Source: Pontederia crassipes
Taxonomy: Eukaryota > Streptophyta > Magnoliopsida > Commelinales > Pontederiaceae
Assembly: GCA_030549335.1 (NCBI GenBank)
Contig: CM060191.1
Coordinates: 2,795,001-2,859,000, forward strand
Direction: 5' to 3'
DNA: 64,000 bases
A model generated the notes under the pieces. That model saw nothing but the letters and a program-made list of their open reading frames with translations. It did not search any database and had not been told where the DNA came from. Made by a program: the position numbers and the translations under genes. This document shows positions 47,301 to 60,800 of the stretch, one piece after another; position 1 is the stretch's first letter, and each line of letters opens with the position of its first letter.

Positions 47301-50300
47301 CACTCAGGAGACTAAACTAGTGATAGTGTGTTTTTCTTTTCACGGAAATTCATAGGGTATGTTTAGCAATAACTTTCTTAAACTAATAGAAAAAAATATG
47401 TACCCTAAGATAATGATCACATAACATAAATTTTATAACATTACACGAAAGAAAACAAGGTTTTTTATTTCTAGGATTAATTTGAAATTTTCATACAGCA
47501 GAAAAAGAGAGTGAGGTTTGTAGTGTGTTTCTAGGGAAAAATGCTTATTGCCTTTCATTTTTCTATTTCTCACAATGGATGGAATAAGCTCTGTATGTCC
47601 CAATTGTATAAGCATAGTTATTTTGTATGAGAGAATGTGGAGCATACTTATGTATCCAACCCTAAATACAACAAGTTGGAAAAGATGCCTTAAGAAATTA
47701 AAGATGCATTTATGAAAAAAAAAATCATACCATAAGACTTCGCAGAAGTCCTGTATCACTAAGGTCATAACATAATTCCCACAATGTTTGATACCCTTCA
47801 TGTCTCTTTGCAATCAAGAGGAGAGGTTTTGTGACTTCTCTATATATAGCCTCTTTTCTTTCAAAATCATCAACCCCCTTATATGACTCCTGGAGAGAGA
47901 ACATGAATCTGAATGAGTTGCAGTAATGCACAATGAAGAAAAACACGCAGTTTGCATAACCAAGTAAGCCATCACAAAGTACATGAAAGTCAAGATACAC
48001 AATTTACTTGAAAGTTTTAATACTTGGAGAAGCAGTCTTTTTAGAATGACCTGTAAAGTTGTTTTTGAAACGGAGAATGACCTGTAAAGTTGTTTCTCAT
48101 GTGCATACATAATTCTGTCCAAATGAAAAGAAATTATCTTATGGAAGCACATTTTATCATGCATATGAGACAATGCCATTCAACTAACAACGTCACATAT
48201 AATATGGTATATCCTTCTTGTTTATAACTTCCCCAAAACGAAAAGGGAAAAATCATGTTTATAAACAAATGTTAATTTTGGGGAGGGGATCTGGCATCAT
48301 CGTAATTCCACAAGTACAAGTTTACAAATACCAATCAATATAAAAACATATATATTGTAAAAGTACTGAAAATATCAGATTATGGAAACAAATGTAGTGA
48401 ACAAAGTCATAGTTGTCGACCTGGTACTTCAATTCAACAATTCTTTTTGCCAGTTCGTATAAAGAATGAAGAAGTTCATCTCTCCTTCTACAATACTCTT
48501 CCACAAGACCTTGATGCCCTTCTCCATTTTCAATTTTTGCTGTGATAGATACAAGAGAGGCATCCAGTAAGACATCAGTTAACCCTTCCAATTGAGACCA
48601 GATTTCCTTGGACATGGATGTATCGGTTGCATGTGACTCTTTTAAGACATTCATAATAAAAGATGCCACGTTCCAAAGGCCTGACTTGACTACAGTTTGG
48701 CAATTCCATGGTATTAATCCTTCTTGAGAAGGGTACCAATGTTTCAGCTCATATCTATAGTGCATGGCAGCTTGAATCACAGTTAAGCAAGCATTTGATA
48801 TTTCAAAAATTTGCTGCATCTGAACAGTAAATGGTTGGGCTCTATCAATTATATACTCTAGGTGATGAGACAAGCAGTAGAAGATGTCCTCTATGTCAGA
48901 AACTTTAGTGTAGAACACTTCAGAATTATCACGATCCATAAGAAGAACAACATTTCTACGAGCTCTTTCACCAACTAGCTGGATGAGATTCCACAGAGAA
49001 CTAGATGTTTGAGCTTGTGTATAAGATGTCGGAGAAACAGATGACTGTTCTCGTTTTTGGCTAACCATATTCTGCAATTCCCTCAGCTGGATCATACTAG
49101 AAAGTTTTTCGCCATGCTCCATGATAATTAACAATGAATATCCTACAAACAAAACAGGCCAAGCATTGAAAATTGTAAATGAAAAACTTTACAATTATAA
49201 AAGAAAACAAGGAATACTCTACTAACTTATTTAGAGATAGTAAGTTGTACCTTTAAAAAAAAAGATATTCAGTTTACCAATCAGTTCCTAAGTAAATTGA
49301 TTGCAGTTTGGATTCCTTGTGGAGAGGTTAAACATTTGAATCCACAGCGGAAGATAGCTTCTTTTTTAGCTAATTGGAACATAGCTTATTCTAATTTATC
49401 TTTATTGAATTAAGCCAATGCAACTGAGAAAAGATGATAATATGGATGCATGAATAAGCTGAACACAAATGTGCATAAACAGCAGAATCAGAGAAAGTAT
49501 TATCAATAATCCACAACATGACGTCGTAGAATATCATGACAACATCATTGTTATCTAGGATAATTGTAATACAAAAATGAAACCACGGGTAACTTACTAC
49601 GAAGGGCATTACATAGTTAACATACTTTCAAAAAAAATAGTTAACATAAATCCTAGCCATGCAAATTAGATATCTAGCACAATTACATCCAAAAACAATA
49701 TCTAGCATGAAATTCCTAAAGGTAATCATGAGACTATATCTTTTCTCTTAGGGAAAAGAAAGGCCATCTCAATTTGCAAACTGAAGCAAAGTTCTAGACA
49801 TTACAAGGTTGTATCTAATAAAGATAACCAAGTTAAGATAAATCATTCCAGATGCAGGAGGCACATCGATCACTCATATGCGGAGTTAATTACTAAAATG
49901 GAAAATTGGCACATATGATCCAATATTGAAAGGCGGAAGAACTTGCAATTGCACAACTTGCCTAGCACCAAGACTAATGTTAAATGTTAAAATTGGAAAA
50001 GAAATAAGTTAGATAGTCAATTACAGACCATGTAATTTTCTTTCCACACTGATAAAGAAGCATGTAAGGCTGACCAAGCCTAGACTACATAGATTATCCC
50101 TATAATCAACAACAGAACACTCATAATATTTCAACCTTGCTCTTGGTGTTACTATCAGACCTAGATATAAGTCTGACCAAGACCAGACTACGTAGATTAG
50201 CAGACTTTTTTGTTTTTTCTTTTCTTTTTTGAGATAATCATATTTTTTTGTTAGGGTGTGTTACTATCAGACTTAGATATAAGTAGTAGCTAATTGCCTC

Positions 50301-53300
50301 TACATGCCTGCAACCCTAATTAGATTTTAGAATCCAAATGCACCTACTTTTATTTTATAGATGAAGGTTATCTTTCAGGTTACCTATCACAGGAACTCGA
50401 CAGATAATCGGGGGCCACATGAGCCACATGTTTCCTCTTCTGAGGGGTCAAGGAGCTATGAACTCTAGCGCTACCTACTGATATTTCATGTCTGATAGAA
50501 AGGTACTTTTTTTTTTCAATTTGTCTGATGGATGGATGGATGGATGGATAGAGAAAGGGTACCTTTATGAGAGACTTCTGAAACCATTAGATAACAAGGG
50601 AACAGCCTAGACAGGAACAATTTGTATACATATATGCTTATCGCTATCAGATAATTTGTCTGAATCCAAAACAAAGAGTACATGCAATGGAGATCTTAAG
50701 CAGATGCACTGGACAACAAGAAACCTACATCTCAAAAAGAAAAACAAGAAACCTACACGATACAATTTGAAAAAAAGAATAAATTTACCAAAAAAGGAAA
50801 ACAGAGAATCATATACTAACTCTGCAAGGATGCAAGCTCCTCGTGACACTTGGACAAAGCAAGGAACTGAAGATACTTTTGATGTTTTTGCTGTTTGTCT
50901 AAGAGTAGAGATGACACTACAGCTGAAGCCACAATTTCAGCACCTCTAGTTGTTGTCCAGTGTTTGGCTAATGTATCAACAATTGATTTACTCACACGAG
51001 CAAACACATTGGTTTCCCTTTCCTTTTCAAATACCTTTTTCTCTCTAAGTTTTTCAAGTATGCCTTCAACTTCACCAGACAAAAGGAAATCTTGAAAATA
51101 ACGACTTAACAATACTTCGATTTCTTCATCTAGAAAATTTCGTTGTGCAACGCCACCAAAAGCTGTTTTTTGCTTGTCATTAACACCCCATGCCTCTGAA
51201 CTAGACCGTTTAGGAACAACCTTGCCACCAATTGCCACAGTCCTTTTCTCTTCCTCCGTAACATGTTCATTTGTGCTTCCCTTTCGGGACAAGCTTCGTT
51301 CTGGTGGTTCAACGCCACCAAGTAGAACAGCCTTTTCAGGTATTGCCCACACCCCTGCTTTCTCAGTCAAGACAACCCATGCCCCCTCCTCAGTGTCTTC
51401 AGAAGACGGAAACACAGAAGCATCTAGAACTTTTCCTGCATCCAATGGCAAATCAAATTGATAAAGTCGTGTGGAACCTCTCCAATAGAAGGCTACAGTG
51501 GCAACTCCATCCCCAGACAGTATAACAGCAGAACCAGTTGGCTTGCCACCAACACGCAACCTCATAGAAAACAAGTAGGCCTCTTTTTCCACTCTTGCTT
51601 TGGGAATGATTACCTGGAGAGGAACTTTTTTCTCTAGAATCTGCTCATTCACGATTCCACCACTTTCAGCGGGAAAACCGTGTTTATATTTCATTGTGAG
51701 AAGAGAATACTGTATGTAGCTTGAACTGCTAACTCGATCTTTGCAGAAGGTAGCAACAAGAACAATAAATTCTTTACCAGACACATCAACCTGCAAATCC
51801 AAAAGCCAAATGTGCTTCTGCCCAGCTAAGTCCTTCCTAATACCCAAATCACCGTTGCTCCCAACGATTTCATGGCTCCAAATTTTACTGAAATTGGCAG
51901 TAGGTGCAGGATTAACAGTCCAACATTGAATTTCATGATTCGTTAATAAGAAGAACTGTCGAGCAGATTCCTCTAACAAAGAATTTTGTGGATTCCAAAT
52001 AAGTGACCTCACATACCCTTCATTCGAGACTACATCACGTAGAACCTTCTCACAGTGAATTCCAGATGGTGTAACTCTAAAAAGTGTTAAGATGCCATTT
52101 GACTGACAAGACACTACAATACATTCTTTAGAGATGCCCGGTAGCCTAGTAGCAATAATTAAGTTCAAGGTATCATGTTCAGGTGAATCACTATCTTCTG
52201 ATTCTGAGTGGGGAAGATTAACAATTGGACTATCCAAATTATTGGAGTAAACATCAGGCCAATATACAACAGCTGGACTTTTCCGGTTACAGAGAATGAC
52301 ACCAGCAGAGTTGCATTGCTCCAATACAACTTGCCCATCTCCTGAAGAGCAATCCCACCTAATTACATGAAGCATCCAACTTTTAGCAGGCAGTAACTTG
52401 CCCTGGAGATCTTTGTCTGTTGACACAGAAGATGGAATCTCAAGGACAACACATTTTTTTGAAATCACCCCAGATACATAGCTCCAAATAAAGAGCTGAT
52501 TTCCACAGACAATCCATGAAAAACACGTCCCCCTATCCATACCACCGGCAATTAATGTACCATCTGCAAAACATGTATATGATGAAATCACCTTATGTAA
52601 TTGAAAACCTTAGAGCCCTAGAACTTATTATAATATAAAAACAAGGCATGTGCATTACCAAAAATCTTGGCTTGTGCATCACGAACAAGCTGTGGGGCTT
52701 CTCCAACATATACAGGTTGAGTTTGGCCACTGTCTCCTCCATTTTCAGTATTTTCCTTGGATCTCATCCTAGAGGTAAGAACATAGAGTCATCCTTCAAA
52801 TATCATATTTTAGAATATGAACTTTACTGCACATATTAGCAAAACAAAATGAAGCCCATTACTTCAATATAAACTTACTTTTTTTGAGAAGAAACTTACT
52901 TGTAAGCAACTACTGGGTGGAGAGCAGATTCATTATGAAAAACATGGAAGGAATAAAGTAAAACCTAAGAGGCAAATGAACATTTACGAGGTATGTGTCT
53001 GTCACATTTTGCAAATACCAAAATGGCCTTTCTTTTTTCTATTTTCTTTTTTTTTATTTTTGAGAGCAAGGGTCTTTATTCGTGTAAATATTAAAGCATC
53101 AAGCAAATGCACAAGTGACTAACAATATAAACTACCCTAAGAATAAAGGTTTTTCGACCAGCAGAAAAATGTGAAGCTGTAATTTCTTTGTAACTCAAAT
53201 CTTAAACTCCATGACCCTAAAGATATCATTCATATGAAAACACTGTTAACAAATGACAGTTTGGTTTGCATAAGCATGATACACCAAACTCAATGTGTGT

Positions 53301-54451
53301 CGTTACATTGTTCAATTAAAGACCTTTCTTTTTATAATCACAAAGATGTTGACTAAAGACAACAACATTGCAACGTTGCGCAGACACGAGACAGCTGCTT
53401 ATTGTGCTGCTCAAATTCATACCCCTGGAACATGACTTTATCAATATTAGCAATTTCAACAAACCTTACTGTATCACCTCTGGACCTAATGACCACTTGT
53501 TTCCATTTACAGCTTCATTAACTATGTTAAGGCCAAAGAACTGCAGATTTTACAGTTAGCATTCTCTTGTCCAGCTACCTAAAAGAAAATTGACAACAAT
53601 CCAAAATAGCATGTACAAGACCACCAACTTACAACCGAATAATCATGTAAAGATGTGAAACAGTAATCACGAACTGGAAAACCAAGCCTAAGTAGAATTG
53701 TGAACTATCGCATAAAGAATCAACACAAAACAACTACAACAACAACAACAAAGCCTTATCCCACTAGGTGGGGTCGGCTACATGAATCGACGCCATTCCG
53801 CTCTGGTTGATCCATGTTCATGAGATTCGACAGGGTTTACGCTGGTTGTTAGGGCCTAACACAAAACAACTAAGAGGTTAATATTCCAGCACAGAGACAT
53901 GACAATGTGAGGAAAGTTTTCAGCACAGAGACAAGCTAAGAACTCGAGATCCCTGGGTTCCGTCCCCAATAGTCTAATAAGAAATCCGGCAGACAGGTCG
54001 AGGACAAGACAAGAAGGAAAGCGCGTCTCGTTTGATCACTCTCCTGCTCGTCGGGCTAATAACAAAAACCACCCTCTCCTCTTCCTTGACGCAAACTGAA
54101 GGAATCACAGGCAACCACCCGGAACGACGACGCCGAGATCCGAACACGCATCCACAAAGAACTACTAAGAAGCAACTTCCTAAAACCCTAGAGCAGGGTT
54201 CTACCCACAATAAGGATAACAGCAGCAGCAGAGGCAGCATCAAGGGAAGGAAGCGATCACCTGGCGAGGACGGAGAGGCGAGAAGACCAGGGCGCGGGCG
54301 TGCCGGTGGCCGGGCGGTTGGGGCCGGCGGCCAAGAAGGGGGATGAGGGCTCGCCTTGAAGAGGGGTGGCGGGCGAATCTGGAGGCCGGAGATCCCTGCG
54401 GGAAGCCGCGGGGGATGCGAAATGGGGCTTCCTCGCCGCCGGAGAGAACAT
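41377..54451 (-). CDS. NUP133: Nuclear pore protein NUP133
   Basis: Eight exons on the minus strand: 54451-54261, 52768-52659, 52563-50821, 49142-48421, 47889-47731, 47099-46775, 42899-42832 and 41943-41377. Phases join without error into 1294 aa. Exon 1 encodes MFSPAARKPHF and RPATGTPAPWSSRLSVLAR, matching the conserved plant N-terminus. Exons 2-3 form the N-terminal beta-propeller (GEAPQLVRDAQAKIFDGT, GMDRGTCFSWIVCGNQLFIWSY). The rest is the alpha-helical stack (GERARRNVVLLMDRDN, GLIPWNCQTVVKSGLWN, GPNGGFSYFVFKQL, RSLLEECWRNAANQDDW, MQHKDFPDAGKLMMTA). NUP133 sits at the stem tip of the Y-shaped Nup107-160 scaffold and anchors it to the membrane. All introns are GT/AG; the exon 4 donor is a weak gtcgac. 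Exon 7 is only 68 nt. Intron 7 (3.9 kb) hosts a LINE derivative, intron 1 an Au-type SINE. Confidence 0.95.
43249..43911 (+). pseudogene. LINE ORF1 fragment with two CCHC zinc knuckles
   Basis: Open frame containing WTTVTCIRDTSNHRR, then CFRCLEEEGHFARLC (C-x2-C-x5-H-x4-C) and CFRCRGEGHQRSSC (C-x2-C-x4-H-x4-C), a nucleic-acid-binding gag-like module found in plant LINE ORF1. It stops at 43911; the likely continuation (from ~44615 through 45575) is in other frames, so ORF1 is broken. The first knuckle has one extra residue. The start shown is only the open-frame limit; no convincing ATG. Confidence 0.6.
45098..45505 (+). repeat. Diverged internal repeat in the LINE derivative
   Basis: Two stretches ~280 bp apart encode similar peptides in different frames: VGVAPHPMEDSL...HLLIGRADGEVHL from 45098 and VGGAPQTMPDSM...HLLAGWADEEVRL from 45378. 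Shared pattern VGxAPxxMxDS, then HLLxGxADxEVxL. Confidence 0.6.
45572..45958 (+). pseudogene. Truncated LINE ORF2 (endonuclease start joined to 3' end)
   Basis: 128 codons. MKVITRNVRD and the segment FLPSETKLVVHGRSS resemble the MKxIxWNVRG...LQETK start of L1-type apurinic endonucleases (the usual Trp is Arg). Sequence after ~residue 50 does not match endonuclease or reverse transcriptase and leads straight to a hydrophobic tail (VVLLIFPFLFESRVLA), probably the normal ORF2 3' end after a large internal deletion. The ATG (45572-45574) overlaps the stop TGA (45573-45575) of the preceding frame. Confidence 0.55.
45985..46041 (+). repeat. Two tandem copies of a 30-bp unit
   Basis: ctccctttgagagcccacac followed by tagtaca occurs at 45985 and 46015, identical. 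Lies in the 3' end of the LINE derivative. Confidence 0.9.
53737..53857 (-). mobile_element. Au-type SINE (5'-truncated), - orientation, NUP133 intron 1
   Basis: Reads in reverse: gttaggccctaacaaccagc, atgaacatggatcaacc, tgtagccgaccccacctag, ggataaggctttgttgttg. Flanked by a perfect 15-bp direct repeat aacacaaaacaacta at 53722-53736 and 53858-53872. Compared with the copy at 37989 it lacks the first ~55 bp. Confidence 0.88.
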
Positions 54452-57118
54452 CGTGTCGTCGTCCCACGAGTGCCGCTGCCGTCGCCGGTCGCCGAGGTCG
54501 TTAGCTTCTCAAGGACTCCTCTAATCTTCGCAAAGAGGAGGAGGTGGAGGAGGAGGTCCGAAACGCGTAAATAGGCGCGGCCGAGGGATGGGCGGGTGAG
54601 AGCGGCGGCGGTGCGACTGCGGTAAGTGGAAAGAAGTGGAAGAAGAATGGAAATGGACTCAAAAACTCGAAAGCAAAAGCGGGCGCTCGAGCGCTCTTTG
54701 AAGTGATTAACCAAAATAGAGATTCGAAGATATTAACGGGTTGAAAAAAGTGGGTCTATCATATTTAGCATCGTTTGAAAATATTAGTAGAATCATTAAC
54801 GAAAAACAAAATTAAAAGTAAAGATTTGGCCATAAGTCTAGCGCGCGATACGCCAATAACCTAAAATTAGATGAATCAAATATTTATAAAATAAAAAAAT
54901 ATTAGTTTGATAGGTAATATTACTTGAATAATGTGATAATTATAATTTTAAAAAGATAATTTATTAGTTTATTTAATTCCTTTTGTGTCTCATTTATTTT
55001 TTTCTTTTCTTAAAAATTAATTTTTCATTTAAGTTTGAAATATTAATTTATTAGCCTATTTTATATATGCATATAATCGTATATTATATTTGCTTCCATC
55101 ACTACGGTAATTATCTAAAAGCATGTTAAATTGTAATTACATGATGAACACTTGGTGATTCATGCAAAATGTTGAATTATCTTTCTTTTCTATAAATTTT
55201 GAAATTGTGCATGCAATTATGTTATTAGTAATAAAAAATATGCAACTTGACATATGGAGAAAATAATTGTCCAATAAATTTTTTAGATATTGATGTAGGG
55301 ATAGACTCCAACTGTTATTCATGTTGTATGATCAAATCATAATCACCATAATAATATGCAAAATATATCTATCATCTAAATTCTTAATTTCCTCGTCGGT
55401 AAGATAAAAAAAAAATCACTCTTATTTATTGGACAAACCCTTATTCTATCAATTCCAACTAAATAATAATAATAAATTCAAGCTTCTTAACACAAACACT
55501 TATTCTATCAATTAAACAAAAGAAAAAAACAAAACCCAACGATACTAAGTAACCAATAATAATAATAAATAAATAAATAAATAATGTCACAATATAGTAT
55601 CTCAAGAAAAAGAAGAGAGGACAGGAAGGATCTAAATTGATTTTCCTTGGTATTTATAAATTATTAACTAAATTAATATATTTTTTACATTAGTATATAG
55701 ATAACAAGATATTGTATTAGCTATTATACAATTATAATTTCATTTTAATAGATGTAGCATAAAAACTTATATCAATTTCAAGAAATTATACAATCTTAAA
55801 AAGGTATAAATTAGACTTTTGCGACATATAATAAATGATTGATATAATCAGGAATGACCCATGTAATATATATATATATATATATATTGTATGTATGCAC
55901 AGAATATAATAATGACAATCAATTTAAAGGAGAAACAAAATTCAAATAGCAAATATCCGGCGACTAATTCTACAACATTATTTCAATATGTCCAAATATC
56001 ATTGAACATAAAATGGTAAAAATAAAATAATTATAACAACAATGTGTGAGAGAGAGAGAGAGAGGAGAGAGGTGTGTTAGAGAAAATTAAGAGGGAAATG
56101 GATGGGTGTGTGACGTAGGGAAAATTGTGAGAGGGATAGGGGGAGGTGGATGACTCGTCTAAAATTTTGTGAGGATATATTTATAATGCAAGACTATATC
56201 TAGTTATTAAACAAAATAATCACCATATTTTACAATTACTAACTTCACACTAAAAAATTATGATATATTGACAATTTAATTAGTTATACCATGTTAATTA
56301 ATTTAATTTTAATTATTTAGAAGGATGATAAATTTTAATTAATACTCCATGTGATGGTATACTATGAAGTTGCAAAGACTTGCATGTGTGCATGGAACTA
56401 AATAAATTTTGAAAAAATATTATATTATATACTATAAAATTTTGACATAGCATAAATTTATGATTGAGTAATTATATTATAAATCTATGAATTTGTGATT
56501 AAATTAGACATTATATTATATTATATTACGATGAAAGAAGTTTATGTCACAAATTTATGTCATATGTTCCCATTCTAAATTATTTTGCTTATGATAATTA
56601 TAAAATATAGTTACTATACAAATATATATAATATAATAATATAGTTATTACATAATTATCAATTTTTATAATCATAATTGTTTAACATTTTCAATTATAC
56701 CTCAGGACACTTGTAAAAGAAAAGAAAATTTTAATATGATTATCACACTTGTGAAATATTTATTAATATTTTATTATTTTTTTAATAATTGTATTTATCC
56801 AACACATAGGTTCATGAAAAAATTTTGTTATATATTTTTTAATATATTTTATATTATATTATTATAAGTTATAGTAACTATATGTAACCGTGTACATAGA
56901 AAAATTATATAGTTATTATAACTACGTATATAATTATCATATCTCATAATCATAAGTGTTTACTATTTTAATTTTTTATAATTAATACTTTAAGAGCACT
57001 TGTCAACACCTCATCATGCCAAGTGTCAACTTCTCCTTGCAAACTTCTTTGCTTTTAATATAGTATATAGATAACTTTTTTCCAATATATATTAAAGTAG
57101 ATACATTAAGAATAGGAA
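54452..57118. other. NUP133 promoter side and AT-rich intergenic
   Basis: 54452-54720 is GC-rich 5' flank of NUP133. The rest is very AT-rich with a short (TA)n at ~55868-55889 and (GA)n at ~56047-56066. No gene recognised. Confidence 0.5.
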
Positions 57119-57358
57119 TAGGAGTGTTCACAAATCCGACCTGACTTTAAACCCGACCCAACCCGTCCAATTATACTCGGGTCGGGTTATACATTTTTGG
57201 ATCATCAAACTCGAACGACTCGAAGCCAAACCCGAACCCAACTCGAACTAAGTCGAGTTCAGCTTGGTTCAGATCAAGTTTGACCTAACCTCGAATCCGA
57301 ACCCAATCGGTTCGAATTATTGAGTTCATCAGGTCGATCCGACCGGTGAACACCCCTG
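57119..57358. mobile_element. Short hAT-like element, family B
   Basis: 240 bp. Left end TAGGAGTGTTCACAAATCC, right end read inward CAGGGGTGTTCACCGG. Flanks aataggaa (57111-57118) and aataagaa (57359-57366) agree at 7 of 8. Almost the whole length is CCCGACC / CTCGAA / GGTTCG-type motifs. No ORF. Confidence 0.78.
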
Positions 57359-57831
57359 AATAAGAAAGTTAAACTAAGCTTAAAATAATTTATATTGGTG
57401 TGTTTTCCTTCATTATAGAATTTGGTTAACGTATTTATCATTACATTTTGTACTCAACACATAATTAATGTAAAGAAAAAATAATCTAGTTTATTATATA
57501 TATTTGCATTGTCATTTTTCCCTTTTGACTACAAATGTCAATCTTTATGTAATTAAATATTTAAGAAAAGTTAGAATGTGAATAAAAAAATCAAATGTTA
57601 CGAAGATGTAACGTTCTTTACCGCACCCACCACGTGAGGGAAAAGACGTTACGAGATGTGTTTATATAATTTGTTTTCTTGTGCGTTTCGGATCATTAGT
57701 ATTTAACTAATTTAAAATTGAACATTAAGTATGTATTTTCTAATTAAAAATGATGATTCCAATAATTAAATTTTGAGTTATTATAACCTAACGAATCACT
57801 TGGGGCATAGGTTGATGTAAATATAAATATC
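57359..57831. other. AT-rich intergenic, no gene seen
   Basis: Spacer between the hAT-like element and the LINE 3' end. Confidence 0.5.
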
Positions 57832-57857
57832 TTTTTTTTAAATAAAGCATGTATTCA

Positions 57858-60800
57858 TTAAGTGGTATTTAAAGAGTCTGTATACAAAAACTGAACGACG
57901 CCAGGGGGAGGGCAGTCGTCCCAAAAGGAATCACAGTTCGTGTTCCTAGCAAAAACAACAAGAAAATCAGCAGCGCAATTATCCTCGCGATAACAATGTG
58001 ATGCATGAACAGTTTGTATGCGAGCCATCGTGTCCCAAATGTCCAAAATTATGCCTTTTATATGCCAAGGGTAATGATTTTGCCGATTTATGGTGCGAAT
58101 TAGGACCTCCGAATCAGAGTACAGATGCACATTGAAAACAACACCGCCCTTGCCCCAACAACACCGCCTTTGCCTGAAGTCCCAACAACACCGCCCTTGC
58201 CTCAATCTCAAGAGCCGAGTTAGCTGAACGAGTTGTAGCGCCTGCAAAATAAAAAAGCCCAGAGTGAGTTCGTAATATATAACCAACACCTCCTTTCTCA
58301 CAAGAAACTGCGAGAGCGCCATCCGTGTTGAGACAACAGGCGGAAGTGGCAGGAGGCTCCCACCTGGTCCGGCTGAACCTCTGGGGGCGTGTGGAAGGTA
58401 AAGTATTATGATGAACATGTGGTGAGTAAGTCGAGCAGATAGCCTCAGGCGCATGGGATTCAGCAAAATTCTGGTATGCTGCAAGCAAGGTTATCAAAAT
58501 CGCGATCTTGATCGTAAGATCCTACCTAGGATCTGCGATCCCGATCTTAACTTTGAGATCATTTTTGTAGGATCGGTAGGATCGTAATAGCAAGATCGTA
58601 AGATCCTACCGATCCTACTAATTTAATTTTTTTTTCAATTTTTTATTTTGATTTTAAATTTTCACTAAGTGCAACATGATTTTTTTATAAATAAAATTAA
58701 GAAAAAGGTTATTGGTTATAATTAGAATTTTAAAAATATTTTTACACAAATAAATCTATTATAAATATATATTAAAAGTTATTATATAATGTTATTTCAT
58801 ATTCATCATATTATTGCCACTTTTTGTCAATCTATATTAAATTATTATTATATAAATAGTATATATATGCATTTGTAACAAGTCTTAATAGGATAATACT
58901 AAAGATAACATTAGTTATAATTTAAAATATTACAAAATTATTTAAAAAATATTATTTTACATAATTTTATATATTAAACTATTATTTTAATATATAGGTA
59001 GGATCTTACGATCTCCGATCCGATCTTACGATCTTTGATCTTACGGACCCCCTCCGATCTTACGTAAGATCCCGATCTTGACTACCTTGGCTGCGAGCAC
59101 CTTCGACCAAATGACACTGGCGGTTGCATGCCTAGATCGGAAGTGCATATTATTTCGCAAATCCCAGATATTATGTAGACAAAGCGCGATTAAAGAGATA
59201 AGCATTTTCCTAGACTGTTGATCCAAACATGCACCTTCATTGAATTTCCTCTGTCCCAACTATTAATATGTTCACATGTATAATTTAACTCCACTTGCAG
59301 CTTGTTCCAAATTTGATGCGCCATTGAACAATGGAAAAATAAATGAGTGATATCCTCAGGAGCCAGACCACAAAGCTTGCATGTAGGATCAATAGCAGGA
59401 TAAAACCTCTTAATAACATCCATAGTGGGAAGCCTGCCATGCAAGAGCTTCCATATGAACATGCACACCTTAGGACACACTAGACCAAGGCTGCCATCCG
59501 GCCGGTGCCAAGGCGGGCACATAGCAGGAAAGGGATCTATAGACTGATTTAGAATTTGCAATTCCAAGGGAATCCTGTTCCCAAACCCATGCATCATAAG
59601 AAGAAATAAAAATACGAGTAATCTTGTCACAGAGGTCATGGACAAAGAGAAGCGATATGATAGATATGTTCTAATTGTTATCGGATAGTAAGTGCGCCAC
59701 CGTAAGGTGCTCCATAGAGATATCCATATTTACATAGGTAGGCATCCATATCAAAGGGGTACAAAAGATCCAGGGGTCGTACATAATGGATGTATGATTG
59801 CCATTTATAATTTGCTTAATGAATCCATTTTTGATATTTGGGATAATCTGATGAATCATCCGCCAGGTCATGGAAGCTCCGGCCGTAGAAGGACACATGT
59901 CCCATGTATGAAGAGGTCCATACTTACTAAGAATGGAGTTTACCCACTGGGTGTTCTCCTGATTCAGAATGCATTGGATTCGTTTTGTGAAGAGAGAAGT
60001 TCTTACATTTTCGAGATTCCAAATGCCTAAGCCCCCAAGAGCTTTTGGGAGCTAGACAGTGTACCAATTTATCAAGTGGATGCCTTTGCTGTCAATATTT
60101 GATTTCCAAAGGAAATTATGGGACAGACATTCTAATGAATCAATTAGGCCTGCGGAAATATAAGTAGAGGATAATGCATGAATAGGGAGGGAGTTAATAA
60201 CCGATTTAATCAGAGTGGCTCTCCCAGCCATTGATAAGAGCCGACCACCCCATCCAGAGAGTCTAGATGAAGCACGATCAACAAGATAATGTTGGGAAGA
60301 TTTAAGAACACGCTTGTCCGATATCGGAACCCCAAGGTAATTAAAAGGGAAAACCCCTTCCACAAAACCCATATTGGAGAGAATGAGATTTCTCCTACGA
60401 GCATTAATATTTTTTGGAATGAAGATCTCAGACTTAGCTTGGTTAGCCTTCAGATTTGTGAGATGGAAAAATAGCTTTAACAAATCGTGCACTCATTTAG
60501 TATTCTTATTTGTAGCAGCTACACAAATTAGGAGATCATTCGCATATAGTAGATGACTGAGTTGAAAGATTCCATGGATAAAGGGGGTTATGGTTCTCGC
60601 ACTGACTTGTTCATTTATTAGTGAGGAAAACACTTAGGCAGTGATAACGAATAAGTATGGTGAGAGAGGGTCACCCTGACGAAGTCCCTTAAAGCTTTTA
60701 AAGTGGTTAGAAACGTATCCATTAGTTATGCAATAAAAGGTTGATGATTTAATACATGTTAATATCCAATCAATAAACTGATGAGGAAATTTCATTAATG

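Noticed and set aside
53974-54714. 246-aa ORF over NUP133 exon 1
   Set aside because: It is a different frame; the frame starting at 54451 matches the conserved NUP133 N-terminus and splices in phase.
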